A stretch of DNA of 64,000 bases. It comes from Butyrivibrio sp. CB08. GTDB taxonomy: Bacteria; Bacillota; Clostridia; Lachnospirales; Lachnospiraceae. Within the stretch, counting starts at the first letter, position 1, and every line of letters starts with the position of its first letter. The notes under the pieces are model-generated. The model did not search any database. It saw only the letters and a list, made by a program, of their open reading frames with translations, and was not told the origin of the DNA. The stretch is taken from positions 434,001 through 498,000 of the forward strand of contig NZ_RAIR01000001.1 of assembly GCF_003625485.1 (NCBI RefSeq). The letters run 5' to 3'. The translations under genes were made by a program, and so were the position numbers. Below, piece by piece: positions 42,427 to 52,101 of the stretch.

Positions 42427-43854
42427 ATGGCGGAGAAATTTAGTTTTTACAATTCATTAACAAGAAATATTGACGAGTTTGTCCCTCGTGAAGATGGCAA
42501 GGTTTCAATGTACACCTGCGGACCAACCGTTTATCACTATGCTCATATTGGTAATATCAGAACCTACATCATGCAGGACGTTCTTGTGAAGGCTCTTGGC
42601 TATGCTGGATACGACGTTAAGAGAGTTATGAACATCACAGACGTTGGACATCTTGCATCTGACGCTGATACAGGTGAAGACAAGATGCTTGCAGGAGCAA
42701 AGAGAGAGCACAAGTCCGTTATGGAGATCGCTAAGTTCTACACAGATGCGTTCTTTAAGGATTTTGAGGCAGTTGGCAATAAAAAACCAGATGTTATAGA
42801 ACCAGCAACCAACTGCATTCCTGAGTTTATTCACATGGTAGAGGTCCTACTTGAGAAGGGCTATGCTTACCAGGCTGGCGGAAACATCTATTTTGACACA
42901 AGCAAGCTTGATGACTACTATGTTTTCTCTTCATCAATTGAAAAGGAACAGCTTGAAGTAGGCGTTCGTGACGATGTTGAAGAGGATACCAATAAAAAGA
43001 ACAAGACAGACTTTGTTCTGTGGTTTACCAAGTCCAAGTTTGAGGACCAGGCTCTTAAGTGGGACAGCCCATGGGGAGTTGGTTACCCTGGATGGCACAT
43101 TGAGTGCTCATGCATTTCCATGAAGCACCTTGGTGAGTACATCGACATTCACTGCGGTGGTGTTGATAACATTTTCCCTCACCATACCAACGAGATTGCA
43201 CAGTCTGAGAGCTATCTTGGACATGAGTGGTGCAAATACTGGTTCCACTCCAATCATTTAAATGACAGATCAGGCAAGATGAGTAAGTCCAAGGGAGCAG
43301 TTCTTACAGTTTCTGTTCTTCAGGAGAAGGGCTACGATCCACTGGTTTACAGATTCTTCTGCCTCCAGTCACACTATCGCAAGCCTCTTGAGTTTTCTTA
43401 TGACGCTCTTGATAATACAGTTCAGGTATTTGATAAGCTGGTTAAGCGTGTGGCTGAGCTTAAGAATGAAGGCGCTGTAGACGAAGCTGTTAAGGCAGAG
43501 TTTGAAGGTAAGTTCAGGGACGCTGTTTCAAACGACCTGAACACATCAATGGCTATCACAGTTCTCTATGATGCTCTTAAGGCTGACACTAACGATGCGA
43601 CCAAGCTTGCTCTTGTAGAGAGCTTTGACAAGGTTCTTTCTCTGGATCTTATCGGACATGCCAGGAAGCTTTCAGAGGGCGGCGCAGATGTTGATCCTGA
43701 GCTTCTAAGGTACATTGAGGAGCAGATCGAGAAGAGAGCTGAGGCCAAGAAGGCTAAAGATTTTGCTACAGCAGATGCTATCAGAGATGAGCTTCTTAGT
43801 AAGGGTATTGAGATCAAGGATACCCGTGAGGGAGTTAAATGGCAGATAGTTTAA
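42427..43854 (+). CDS. cysS: Cysteinyl-tRNA synthetase
   Basis: A 475-residue class I synthetase. The HIGH motif appears as HIGN (TVYHYAHIGNIRTY), the zinc site includes C31 (YTCGPT), WHIECS and HCGGVDNIFPHH, and KMSKSKG closes the active site. The C-terminal anticodon region is complete. Its 3' end overlaps mrnC by 16 bases. Confidence 0.97.
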   Translation: MAEKFSFYNSLTRNIDEFVPREDGKVSMYTCGPTVYHYAHIGNIRTYIMQDVLVKALGYAGYDVKRVMNITDVGHLASDADTGEDKMLAGAKREHKSVMEIAKFYTDAFFKDFEAVGNKKPDVIEPATNCIPEFIHMVEVLLEKGYAYQAGGNIYFDTSKLDDYYVFSSSIEKEQLEVGVRDDVEEDTNKKNKTDFVLWFTKSKFEDQALKWDSPWGVGYPGWHIECSCISMKHLGEYIDIHCGGVDNIFPHHTNEIAQSESYLGHEWCKYWFHSNHLNDRSGKMSKSKGAVLTVSVLQEKGYDPLVYRFFCLQSHYRKPLEFSYDALDNTVQVFDKLVKRVAELKNEGAVDEAVKAEFEGKFRDAVSNDLNTSMAITVLYDALKADTNDATKLALVESFDKVLSLDLIGHARKLSEGGADVDPELLRYIEEQIEKRAEAKKAKDFATADAIRDELLSKGIEIKDTREGVKWQIV

Positions 43855-44279
43855 ACGAATATATCAATGACAAATTTGGCATTGATTCCAAGGACATAAG
43901 GACCTATTCACCTCTTACTCTGGCCTATATCGGAGATGCAGTATTTGATCTGGTCATCAGATCAGTTCTGGTCAACAGAGGTAATACGGCGGTCAATAAC
44001 CTTCATAAAAAAGCAAGTGCTATTGTTAAAGCGCCCACTCAGGCTGCTATTGCGGCGGCTATTATGGATGATATGACAGAAGAGGAAAGAGATGTTTTCA
44101 GAAGGGGAAGGAATTCCAAGCCCCACACCAAGGCCAAGAATGCTTCTACTATTGAGTACCTTGAGGCAACTGGTTTTGAGGCTGTTATGGGATATCTGTA
44201 CCTTCTGGGCAATACTGACAGAGCCATGGAGCTTATCAAGCTTGGAATCGACAGAGCTGGTTTGAATGATATTTTGTAA
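43839..44279 (+). CDS. mrnC: Mini-ribonuclease III
   Basis: A 146-residue RNase III catalytic-domain protein without the dsRNA-binding domain. LTLAYIGDAVFDLVIRSVLV and the later TIEYLEATGFEAVMGYLYL carry the acidic metal ligands (Asp and Glu). It matures 23S rRNA ends. The start lies within the cysS 3' end, as in many Firmicutes. Confidence 0.93.
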   Translation: MADSLNEYINDKFGIDSKDIRTYSPLTLAYIGDAVFDLVIRSVLVNRGNTAVNNLHKKASAIVKAPTQAAIAAAIMDDMTEEERDVFRRGRNSKPHTKAKNASTIEYLEATGFEAVMGYLYLLGNTDRAMELIKLGIDRAGLNDIL

Positions 44280-44293
44280 TTGAGGTTTAATCT

Positions 44294-45052
44294 ATGGAAA
44301 AAGAAATGGTCAATCCCGGAAATGAAGAGAAGATCGAGGGCAGAAATGCCGTCATCGAAGCATATCGTTCTGGAAAGACAATAGATAAGTTATATATACT
44401 GGATGGCTGCCAGGATGGACCTGTTGCGACCATCAGAAGAGAAGCCAAAAAAAGCGGCACATTGATCAAGTTTGTGAGCCGTGAGAGGCTGGATCAGATG
44501 TCTGAAACAGGCAAGCACCAAGGCGTTATAGCTATTGCAGCTGCCTACAAGTACTCAGAAATGGAGGACATCTTTAATCTGGCTGAGCTTCGCGGCGAAG
44601 ATCCATTTGTTTTTATTCTGGACAACATTGAGGATCCCCACAACCTTGGAGCTATCATAAGGACAGCTAATCTGTCTGGTGCACACGGAGTTATCATTCC
44701 TAAGAACAGAGCAGTTGGACTTACAGCCACAGTTGCCAAGGCTTCAGCTGGAGCCCTCAACTATACACCTGTTGTAAAAGTTACTAATATAGCCCAGACT
44801 ATCGAGGATCTTAAGGATAAGGGACTTTGGTTTGCCTGCGCAGACATGGGAGGAACCAGAATGTATGACCTTAATCTTAAGGGACCAATTGGCCTTGTTA
44901 TTGGCAATGAGGGCAGCGGAGTATCAAGACTTGTAAGAGAAAAGTGCGACATGATCGCATCTATCCCTATGAAGGGAGATATTGATTCCCTTAATGCATC
45001 AGTAGCTGCAGGTGTTCTTGCTTTTGAGGTGGTAAGACAAAGGAGCCTTTGA
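44294..45052 (+). CDS. rlmB: 23S rRNA (guanosine-2'-O)-methyltransferase RlmB / TrmH family
   Basis: A 252-residue SPOUT methyltransferase. The N-terminal substrate-binding part starts EGRNAVIEAYRSG. The knot has ILDNIEDPHNLGAIIRTA, VIGNEGSG and IPMKGDIDSLNASVAAGV, which bind AdoMet. It modifies G2251 of 23S rRNA or a similar site. The stop overlaps the sigma factor ATG by one base. Confidence 0.92.
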   Translation: MEKEMVNPGNEEKIEGRNAVIEAYRSGKTIDKLYILDGCQDGPVATIRREAKKSGTLIKFVSRERLDQMSETGKHQGVIAIAAAYKYSEMEDIFNLAELRGEDPFVFILDNIEDPHNLGAIIRTANLSGAHGVIIPKNRAVGLTATVAKASAGALNYTPVVKVTNIAQTIEDLKDKGLWFACADMGGTRMYDLNLKGPIGLVIGNEGSGVSRLVREKCDMIASIPMKGDIDSLNASVAAGVLAFEVVRQRSL

Positions 45053-45672
45053 TGAACGAATCCAAGTTTGACAGCATGGATGATGAACAGCTGATCATTC
45101 AGATACATGATGGTGGAAGCAATGAAACCATCGACTATATCATGAACAAGTACAAGGATCTTGTCAGGAAGAAGGCAGCATCCATGTACATCCTTGGAGC
45201 GGACAGAGATGATCTGATCCAGGAGGGGATGATAGGGCTGTTTAAGGCCGTAAGGGACTATGACAGTGGCAGAGATGCCAGCTTTTCTACCTTTGCGGAT
45301 CTGTGCATCTCAAGACAGATGTACTCTGCCATCAAGGCGCTTTCAAGAAAAAAGCACACTCCGTTAAACAGCTACATTTCAATCTATGCAAGCCGAGAGG
45401 ATTCTGAGCAGGGCTCAGATGTATCTCTTGAGGAGATATTGGAGTCTGATTCAAACCTTATCCCGGAGCAGTATGTTCTGGATCAGGAAAACCTTAAGAT
45501 CTTAGAAGAAAACATAGACAAAGAGCTCAGCGAATTAGAGAGACAGGTCCTTGATCTGTACATCACAGGTATGAGCGTCAAGAATATAGCCAAGGTCCTT
45601 GGCAGAGATGAAAAATCCACAGATAACGCCATGCAGAGGGTCAGGGCCAAGCTCAAGAAGTACCTTAAATAA
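45052..45672 (+). CDS. sigH: RNA polymerase sigma factor SigH-like (sigma-70 family)
   Basis: A 206-residue sigma factor. Region 2 is seen as YKDLVRKKAASMYILGADRDDLIQEGMIGLFKAV (positions about 33-65) with FSTFADLCISRQM, and region 4 near 150-200 (LSELERQVLDLYITGMSVKNIAK) holds the -35-binding helix-turn-helix. The match is to Spo0H-type sigma-H. In Bacillus sigH also lies in the cysS-mrnC-rlmB neighbourhood, which supports the name. AGGAG precedes ATG 45052; TTG 45049 is not needed. Confidence 0.85.
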   Translation: MNESKFDSMDDEQLIIQIHDGGSNETIDYIMNKYKDLVRKKAASMYILGADRDDLIQEGMIGLFKAVRDYDSGRDASFSTFADLCISRQMYSAIKALSRKKHTPLNSYISIYASREDSEQGSDVSLEEILESDSNLIPEQYVLDQENLKILEENIDKELSELERQVLDLYITGMSVKNIAKVLGRDEKSTDNAMQRVRAKLKKYLK

Positions 45673-45687
45673 GTGATAAAAAATGTC

Positions 45688-45716
45688 TTGCTTTGCAGAA
45701 GATAGTATGCTATATT
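45688..45716 (+). promoter_or_regulatory. Promoter of rpmE
   Basis: TTGCTT-17-TATATT, giving a leader of about 125 bases before rpmE. Confidence 0.6.
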
Positions 45717-45764
45717 TATATAGCTGTTGTGAAACAGTGGTAACTATTGTTGATTTTTGCAAAT

Positions 45765-45823
45765 CACAGCGTCAGGTACGATACGTACTGATGAGATATC
45801 TGTCGGAAACAGATATGATAATT
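45765..45823 (+). promoter_or_regulatory. Structured rpmE leader, candidate L31 autoregulatory element
   Basis: Two hairpins are seen: CAGGTAC/GTACTG with one bulge (about 45773-45791) and ATATCTGT-cggaa-ACAGATAT (about 45797-45818). L31 genes of Firmicutes often carry protein-binding leaders; whether this matches one is not shown. Confidence 0.4.
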
Positions 45824-45846
45824 TAGATATAGTGAGGTGAGAAGAT

Positions 45847-46053
45847 ATGAGACAGGACATCCAGCCAGAATTCCATCAGGCAACAGTTACTTGCAACTGC
45901 GGTAACACATTTACTGTTGGATCAACAAAGAGCGAGATTCACGTAGAAATTTGCTCAAAGTGCCATCCTTTCTACACAGGAACACAGAAGGCTACAGCTG
46001 CTCGTGGACGTATTGATAAGTTCAACAAGAAATACGGCATGGACAACAAGTAA
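45847..46053 (+). CDS. rpmE: 50S ribosomal protein L31, zinc-binding form
   Basis: A 68-residue L31. Cysteines C16, C18, C37 and C40 ([15 protein letters not shown]) are the zinc ligands of the C+ type. [12 protein letters not shown] is the conserved end. GAGGTGAG precedes the ATG and a strong terminator follows. Confidence 0.97.
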   Translation: MRQDIQPEFHQATVTCNCGNTFTVGSTKSEIHVEICSKCHPFYTGTQKATAARGRIDKFNKKYGMDNK

Positions 46054-46084
46054 TTTCAGGTTCATAGTTTTAGAAGACAATTTA

Positions 46085-46117
46085 GAGGTTGAGGCAATAG
46101 CCTCGACCTCTTTTTTT
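46085..46117 (+). terminator. Intrinsic terminator after rpmE
   Basis: GAGGTTGAGGC-aata-GCCTCGACCTC (eleven pairs, one G-T) then seven T. Confidence 0.92.
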
Positions 46118-46144
46118 ACAACATGACATGAGTCGAGGAACAAT

Positions 46145-47137
46145 ATGAAGAAACGTAAGATTAGACATTATTCCGGAATCGGCGGACAGGCAGTTCTGGA
46201 AGGTGTAATGATGAAAAACAAGGATATGTATGCTGTGGCAGTCAGAAAGCCTAATGGCGATGTGGCTGTTGAGGTAGATGAGTATCACGGAATCGCTTAC
46301 GGCAGCAAGCTCCTTAATATACCTTTTATAAGGGGAGTATTTGTATTTATTGATTCCCTTATCCTTGGCCTTAAGTCTCTGAACTATTCTTCTTCATTCT
46401 ATGAGGAGACAGATGAGAAGCCCAGTAAGCTCGATGAAGGCATAGATAAGGTTTCTAGTGGCCACGAGGATACCTTCCTTATGGTTGTTACAACTCTTAT
46501 ATCCTTCGTGTTTGCGATAGCTCTTTTCATGGTACTTCCTTATGCTATTTCAGAGTTTATCTCCAAGTATGCAAGGAATGATTCCATAGTTGCTATTATC
46601 GAGGGCGTTCTCAGGATCCTTATTTTTATCCTTTATATCCTTCTTATCAGCAGGATCAAGGATATCAAGAGACTCTTCATGTACCACGGTGCAGAGCACA
46701 AGTGCATAAACTGCATCGAAAAGGGAAGACCTCTTACAGTCAAGAACGTTAAGCGCAGCTCCAGACTCCACAAGAGATGTGGAAGCAGCTTTATTTTGTT
46801 TGTAATGCTTATCAGCATAGTATTGTTCTTCTTTATCAGAGTTGATTCATATATCTGGCGCATTGTCATAAGGATTCTTCTGATCCCAGTTATCTCAGGT
46901 ATTTCCTATGAGATAATAAGACTTGCGGGCAAGACAGATTTCTTTTTAATAAGACTTATCTCTGCTCCAGGCCTCTGGCTTCAGAGACTTACTACCAAGG
47001 AGCCTGATGAGGACATGATCCAGGTTGCGATCAAGTCGGTAGAGGCTGTATTTGACTGGAAGGATTTCCTTAAGGATTCCTTTGGCTATGAGATCGACGA
47101 CAGCTGGCTCGATGATGGGGAAGAGAGCAAGGAGTGA
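46145..47137 (+). CDS. DUF1385 membrane protein (YqhQ-like)
   Basis: A 330-residue protein. GIGGQAVLEGVMMKNKDMYA is the family signature. Helices lie near 110-140, 160-185 and 215-260, and a conserved MYHGAEHKCINC motif in the loop is probably metal binding. The function is unproven; it is regularly found between rpmE and prmC-prfA in Clostridia, as here. Confidence 0.88.
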   Translation: MKKRKIRHYSGIGGQAVLEGVMMKNKDMYAVAVRKPNGDVAVEVDEYHGIAYGSKLLNIPFIRGVFVFIDSLILGLKSLNYSSSFYEETDEKPSKLDEGIDKVSSGHEDTFLMVVTTLISFVFAIALFMVLPYAISEFISKYARNDSIVAIIEGVLRILIFILYILLISRIKDIKRLFMYHGAEHKCINCIEKGRPLTVKNVKRSSRLHKRCGSSFILFVMLISIVLFFFIRVDSYIWRIVIRILLIPVISGISYEIIRLAGKTDFFLIRLISAPGLWLQRLTTKEPDEDMIQVAIKSVEAVFDWKDFLKDSFGYEIDDSWLDDGEESKE

Positions 47138-47149
47138 ATATTCCTTAGT

Positions 47150-47989
47150 ATGAATTATAGAAGTGCCTATGAAAACGCAATATTAGAACTTGAAAAAGCC
47201 GGGATTGCTGAAGCTAAGCTTGACGCCCGGCTTCTTTTGGAGCGCGTTTGTAACACAGACCACAGCGCACTTATTGCTCACCCTGACAGAGAACTTACTG
47301 AAAAAGAGCTGTCCACCTACCAGGAGTTTATAGACAGGAGATCAAAGAGAGAACCTGTTGCCTATATTCTTGGAGAGTGGGAGTTCATGGGACTTTCCTT
47401 TAATGTATCAGGGGATGTGCTGATCCCTGAGCAGGACAGCGAATTCCTGGTGGAAGAGGCTCTTCGCCACTTCGAGGATGGTATGAAGGTAATGGACCTT
47501 TGCACAGGTTCTGGCTGCATTGGACTTAGTATCCTTAATTTTACCAATAATACAACTGCGGTTTGTACTGATATTTCCAGTGAGGCTCTTGTAGTAGCTA
47601 GGAGTAATGCAGAAAAGCTTGGGCTTTCTGACAGGGTGCAGTTTGTTGAAACTGATATCTTCCCCGAGGCGTGGGAGAAGGTAGACCTGATAGTATCAAA
47701 CCCTCCCTATATTGCCAGCAGCGTAATAGAGACTTTAGCTCCCGAGGTAAAAGACTATGAGCCAAGACTTGCTCTTGATGGAGATGAGGATGGTCTTACA
47801 TTTTATCGCAGGATAATAGATAAGGCCCCTGAATATCTCTTTTCCAGTGGCTATCTTATCATGGAGATCGGCTATGACCAGGCGGATGCTGTTACGGCTC
47901 TCCTTGAGGATAGTGGAAGATATCATGAGATTGAAGTGGTCAGGGACTTTTCAGGTAACGACAGAGTGATCAAGGCTTGCTTTTACTAG
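47150..47989 (+). CDS. prmC: Peptide chain release factor N5-glutamine methyltransferase
   Basis: A 279-residue methyltransferase that modifies the GGQ glutamine of release factors. AdoMet motif MDLCTGSGCIGLS and catalytic NPPY (184-187) are present, after the helical N-terminal domain (AILELEKAGIAEAKLDARLL). It lies directly before its substrate gene prfA. Confidence 0.95.
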   Translation: MNYRSAYENAILELEKAGIAEAKLDARLLLERVCNTDHSALIAHPDRELTEKELSTYQEFIDRRSKREPVAYILGEWEFMGLSFNVSGDVLIPEQDSEFLVEEALRHFEDGMKVMDLCTGSGCIGLSILNFTNNTTAVCTDISSEALVVARSNAEKLGLSDRVQFVETDIFPEAWEKVDLIVSNPPYIASSVIETLAPEVKDYEPRLALDGDEDGLTFYRRIIDKAPEYLFSSGYLIMEIGYDQADAVTALLEDSGRYHEIEVVRDFSGNDRVIKACFY

Positions 47990-48041
47990 CGGCGCATAAT
48001 TGCAGCTATAGTAAGTTTTGATTATTTTGGAGGAATGAAAC

Positions 48042-49118
48042 ATGGAAATGTTTGACAGATTAGAAGACGTTCTTAGACGTTTCGAAGATATAAATATGGA
48101 GCTCACCAATCCTGCGGTGGTTTCTGACCAGGACAAGTACAGAAGCCTTATGAAGGAGCAAAAGAACTTAGAGCCCCTCGTGGATTGCTACAGCGAGTAT
48201 AAAAAGTGCAAGGAGACCATCGACGACAGTCTTGCTCTTCTTGATGAGGAATCTGATCCTGATATGAAGGAGATGCTAAGAGAAGAGCTCTCTGAATCCA
48301 AGGATCTGCTCCCACAGCTGGAGGAGAAGCTTAAGATCCTTCTTCTTCCCAAGGACCCCAATGATGAAAAGAATGTAATCGTTGAGATCAGGGCAGGAGT
48401 TGGAGGAGATGAGGCGGCTCTTTTCGCTGCTGATATGTACAGAGTCTACACCAGATACGCTGAGAGACAGGCCTGGAAGGTGGAGACCATGAGTGTCGAG
48501 GATATTGGAATTGGCGGCATTAAGGCTGTCAGCTTCATGATAAAGGGAAATGGCGCCTATTCAAGGCTCAAATTCGAAAGTGGAGTTCACAGAGTACAGA
48601 GGATTCCAGCCACTGAATCCGGCGGAAGAATCCATACTTCAGCAATAACAGTTGCTATTATGCCAGAGGTTGAGGACGTAGAGGTTGACATCGATCTTAA
48701 CGACTGCAAGTTTGACGTGTTCAGGGCATCTGGAAACGGCGGACAGTGCGTCAATACCACGGACTCTGCTGTAAGACTTACTCATCTTCCTACAGGAATC
48801 GTGATTTCCTGTCAGGATGAAAAGAGCCAACAGCAGAATAAGGCTAAGGCTCTTAAAGTTTTAAGGGCCAAGCTCTACGAGATGGAGCAGGAGAGGCAGC
48901 ACAACGAGGAATCTGAGCTTAGAAGGAGCCAGGTTGGATCTGGAGACAGATCAGAGAAGATAAGAACCTACAATTTCCATCAGGGAAGAGTTACAGACCA
49001 CCGCATAGGTCTTACACTTTATAAGATCGATCAGATCATGGATGGGGATATTGACGAGCTTATAGATGGACTTATTGCCGCTGATCAGGCAGAGAAACTG
49101 CTGACAATGGCTCAGTGA
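48042..49118 (+). CDS. prfA: Peptide chain release factor 1
   Basis: A 358-residue RF-1 reading UAA and UAG. GGQ is at 233-235, the same numbering as in E. coli, and the stop-codon reading segment [15 protein letters not shown] contains the PxT tripeptide as PAT. The length is normal. TGGAGGAA precedes the ATG. Confidence 0.97.
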   Translation: MEMFDRLEDVLRRFEDINMELTNPAVVSDQDKYRSLMKEQKNLEPLVDCYSEYKKCKETIDDSLALLDEESDPDMKEMLREELSESKDLLPQLEEKLKILLLPKDPNDEKNVIVEIRAGVGGDEAALFAADMYRVYTRYAERQAWKVETMSVEDIGIGGIKAVSFMIKGNGAYSRLKFESGVHRVQRIPATESGGRIHTSAITVAIMPEVEDVEVDIDLNDCKFDVFRASGNGGQCVNTTDSAVRLTHLPTGIVISCQDEKSQQQNKAKALKVLRAKLYEMEQERQHNEESELRRSQVGSGDRSEKIRTYNFHQGRVTDHRIGLTLYKIDQIMDGDIDELIDGLIAADQAEKLLTMAQ

Positions 49119-49130
49119 TGGAATTTTCTG

Positions 49131-49159
49131 TTGAAGCACAAAATTATATGTTGTAAAAT
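49131..49159 (+). promoter_or_regulatory. Promoter of the Hpt gene
   Basis: TTGAAG-17-TAAAAT, about 48 bases before the ATG. Confidence 0.5.
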
Positions 49160-49214
49160 CAATATATAGCTATTATTTTATGCGTTAATTCGACAGTAAT
49201 ACAGATGGAGGCTT

Positions 49215-49574
49215 ATGGACGCTGGGTTTAAGTCAGAACTAATTGCATGGGGTGTTGACTGGGATGAGATATTAGACAGATTCATGGGCAATGAGGATCT
49301 GATCGCAAAGTTCATGTTCAAATTCCTCAATGATCAGAGCATGAGCAATCTGACTCAGTATCTTGCTGAAGGTAATGTGTCAGAGGCTTTTAAGGCTGTC
49401 CATACCCTTAAGGGAGTTGGAGCTAACCTTGGACTTAAGGGCTTTCTTACTCCGGTTTGCGAACTTACAGAGATCCTTAGAGCTGGTTCCATGGAAGGCT
49501 ACAAGGAAAAATATGATCAGATCAAGCCCAAGTATGATGAGCTTATCGCGATCCTTAACAAGTACAATGGCTAG
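49215..49574 (+). CDS. Histidine phosphotransfer (Hpt) domain protein
   Basis: A 119-residue four-helix Hpt protein. H63 in AVHTLKGVGANLGL is the phosphorylated residue with the usual KG two positions on. It relays phosphate between a hybrid kinase and a response regulator; neither is adjacent, so its partners are encoded elsewhere. GGAGG precedes the ATG. It converges on the DUF5721 gene with one base between stops. Confidence 0.88.
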   Translation: MDAGFKSELIAWGVDWDEILDRFMGNEDLIAKFMFKFLNDQSMSNLTQYLAEGNVSEAFKAVHTLKGVGANLGLKGFLTPVCELTEILRAGSMEGYKEKYDQIKPKYDELIAILNKYNG

Positions 49575-49575
49575 A

Positions 49576-50076
49576 TCATAACAGATCTGTTTCTATACCG
49601 TTTGATTCTAAGAAGCTTGGGACGTAACTGTCCCAGGCTTTTTCTGCTTCTTTGTCCAAAGTAAAGATACTGTAGGACACTCCGGTTGTTATCACAACTT
49701 CTCCAGAGGAGAACTTAATATTTATACCAAAATCAGCCTGATCTTTGGAAATATCGCTGTCGATGTTATTAAACAGCTTTTCTTTTTGCTGAGAATTTAA
49801 TCTTAGGATAAACTTGAAAGAAAGCGGAGTTTGCTTACCTTTTATCAGTTCAAGACATATGGGGCGGAGCTTTTCCCATTTGGAGAATTCTTCTGCTGGA
49901 ACAGCCTCTCCGGCGCTTTCTGCATCTTTATAAAACTCCTTATGGATACGCCCGTCTATAGTAAATGTATTATAGGTATCTATGGAAATCTCCTCTACCA
50001 GGTACTCATCGAAAAGACCGGTAGTAAGAAGTTTTGCCATGAAATTTTTCTGTTTTTGTACTCGTATTGCTATCAT
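49576..50076 (-). CDS. DUF5721 family protein
   Basis: A 166-residue protein matching the small Lachnospiraceae family DUF5721 as I recall it: an opening like AxxVxxxKxFMxKLL, then TYNTFTIDGRIHKEFY, KWEKLRPICLELIKGK and PLSFKFILRL. It is soluble, with no catalytic motif. The function is unknown, and it is transcribed alone. Confidence 0.75.
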   Translation of the reverse strand: MIAIRVQKQKNFMAKLLTTGLFDEYLVEEISIDTYNTFTIDGRIHKEFYKDAESAGEAVPAEEFSKWEKLRPICLELIKGKQTPLSFKFILRLNSQQKEKLFNNIDSDISKDQADFGINIKFSSGEVVITTGVSYSIFTLDKEAEKAWDSYVPSFLESNGIETDLL

Positions 50077-50157
50077 TTTGTCCTCCTGACCGCATGGTTA
50101 ATTATATGATAAAAAAGACTTTCCTGCACGCAAAATTAGTTGTATAATTATTCAAAT

Positions 50158-50170
50158 TAATAGTCTATTA
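50158..50170. promoter_or_regulatory. Palindrome upstream of the LacI-type gene
   Basis: TAATAG-T-CTATTA lies just after a TATAAT box (about 50142-50147), a place where a LacI-family repressor could regulate its own gene. Confidence 0.4.
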
Positions 50171-50225
50171 TTAAATTGTAGGTTATTTAATCTACCAATA
50201 AATAATTATCATAAGCGGGGTATTT

Positions 50226-51248
50226 ATGGCAAAGAGTGTAAGACTAAGGGACATTGCAGAGAAAATCGGTGTTAGTACAGTTACTGTATCCAAGGCTCTT
50301 TCAGGGCAAAAGGGTATGAGCGATGCACTAAGAGAGAGGATACATTCTCTTGCCAACGAGATGGGGTATATTCCTTCCATTTCTCGTAAGGCGGATAGCT
50401 CTAAAAAGAGCTATACCATCGGAGTAGTAATTGCTGAGCACTATATGAGTGAGTACAGCAACTATTATAACAGGCTCCATCAGCAGGTTTCACAGCTTGC
50501 CATGGAAAAGGGATGCTTTACCATGCTAGAAGTTATTTCTGACAAGGCTCAGGCAGACCTTCTGATGCCAAGACTTGTTTTAGATAACAAGGTGGATGGC
50601 ATTTTGGTTATTGGCAGGATGAGTGAGGATTATCTCAAGGAGATCAAAGCTCAGTCCGGCATTCCAACAATATTCCTTGATTTCTGCAACCACACAGGGG
50701 ATGAGGATGCAGTTATTGCTGACAGTTACAATGGTGCTTACTGCATTACCAACTATCTGTTTAATATGGGCCACAAGAAGATTGCTTATGTTGGAACTGT
50801 TCTGGCATCAGGACCTATTACAGACAGGTATTTTGGATATAGAAAGTCACTTCTTGAGCATGGCGTAGAGTTCAGACAGGACTGGATAATTGAGGACAGA
50901 GATCCAGAGACTGGAACCATAGATGGAAGCAGATATTTCAAGCTTCCCGATGATATGCCAACAGCGTTTGTATGTAACTGCGATCTTACAGCCAGTGTTC
51001 TTATCAAGAAACTTACTGAAAAGGGCTATAAGGTTCCTGAAGATTTTTCAGTTGTAGGTTTTGATAATTACATGTTCCCTGGAATGTGTGATGTTAAGAT
51101 CACTACATACGGCGTTGATACTTATGAGATGGCAAGAAATGCAGTATTAAATCTTGTTCGCAAGATAAGCAAAGAACGCTACCGCCAGGGCATTATGATC
51201 CTTGAGGGTCACATGATCGAAGGCGAAAGCGTTCGAAGTCTGATCTGA
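50226..51248 (+). CDS. LacI family transcription regulator
   Basis: A 340-residue repressor. The headpiece is typical: VRLRDIAEKIGVSTVTVSKALSGQKGMSD with the hinge LANEMGYIPS. The sugar-binding core follows (GVVIAEHYMSEYSNYY, IGRMS, FNMGHKKIAYVG, VVGFDNYMFPGMCDVKITTY). Ligand and targets are unknown; no sugar operon touches it, so it may act at a distance. GGGGT is weak as a ribosome site. Confidence 0.9.
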   Translation: MAKSVRLRDIAEKIGVSTVTVSKALSGQKGMSDALRERIHSLANEMGYIPSISRKADSSKKSYTIGVVIAEHYMSEYSNYYNRLHQQVSQLAMEKGCFTMLEVISDKAQADLLMPRLVLDNKVDGILVIGRMSEDYLKEIKAQSGIPTIFLDFCNHTGDEDAVIADSYNGAYCITNYLFNMGHKKIAYVGTVLASGPITDRYFGYRKSLLEHGVEFRQDWIIEDRDPETGTIDGSRYFKLPDDMPTAFVCNCDLTASVLIKKLTEKGYKVPEDFSVVGFDNYMFPGMCDVKITTYGVDTYEMARNAVLNLVRKISKERYRQGIMILEGHMIEGESVRSLI

Positions 51249-51264
51249 TATCCAAATAATAAGA

Positions 51265-52101
51265 TTAGCAGGTAACCACGATACCACCATCGCCAGCGTA
51301 AGTAGTAGCAACACCAGCGGCATCTACGATGACAGCATCTTTAAATGGTACCTTGCTCATGATCATATCTTTTACTACAGAGGCTCTTTCGAAGCAGTTT
51401 ACATGCGTGATGAAGAGCCTTTTATTTTCGGGATTTTTGATCTCGGCAGCTACAATCTCTGTCATTTTAACAAGGGCTTTTCTTATGCCAACGCCCTGGC
51501 TTCTCTGAACGATCTCGCCTCTTACGCCGCAGCATATAGGTTTGATGTTTAGAGTAGTAGCAACGAGGGCTTTCATTCCTGTGAGACGACCGTTTTTGCG
51601 AAGGGTCTCCAGAGAATCAAGCACAAAGTAGGTATTCATCTCATCTCGGAACTTCTCTATCTGAGTTACAACTTCCTCAAAAGGAAGTCCTTCCTCGCAC
51701 AGTTCCATGATCTTTAAGGCTATCTGGGCTTCTCCACAGCAGGCCGATAAAGAATCGACGATGTGAATTTTCTTTTCCCCGTGTTCCTCTAAATACAGGT
51801 TCTTGCCAAGAAGCGCACTGTTATAGCTGCCACTTAAAGGTGATGAGAGAGTTACTACGTAAACTTCTTCAGCCTCAGTATCATAGGCGTTCATAAACAG
51901 CTCTGGTGATGGGCAGGCTGTCCTTGCGCAGTCTGAAGAAGCAGCGACCTTGGCCAGATAATCAGCCTGGTCAAAGGTATCATCATCCACGATAACATAG
52001 CTATCTATGCTAAGGATAAGAGGAACTACCTCAAATCTTGGATCCTTTCTGTATTCGGATGGCAGGTCACAACAGCTGTCTACTACGATCTTATATCGCA
52101 T
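51265..52101 (-). CDS. DegV family fatty-acid-binding protein
   Basis: A 278-residue DegV protein. VDSCCDLP at the start, TACPSPELF, LSSPLSGSYNSA and the C-terminal H in THVN match the fold that binds a fatty acid for the FakA kinase. AAGGAG precedes ATG 52101, and the start lies 19 bases inside the LytTR regulator gene, so the two are coupled. Confidence 0.9.
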   Translation of the reverse strand: MRYKIVVDSCCDLPSEYRKDPRFEVVPLILSIDSYVIVDDDTFDQADYLAKVAASSDCARTACPSPELFMNAYDTEAEEVYVVTLSSPLSGSYNSALLGKNLYLEEHGEKKIHIVDSLSACCGEAQIALKIMELCEEGLPFEEVVTQIEKFRDEMNTYFVLDSLETLRKNGRLTGMKALVATTLNIKPICCGVRGEIVQRSQGVGIRKALVKMTEIVAAEIKNPENKRLFITHVNCFERASVVKDMIMSKVPFKDAVIVDAAGVATTYAGDGGIVVTC

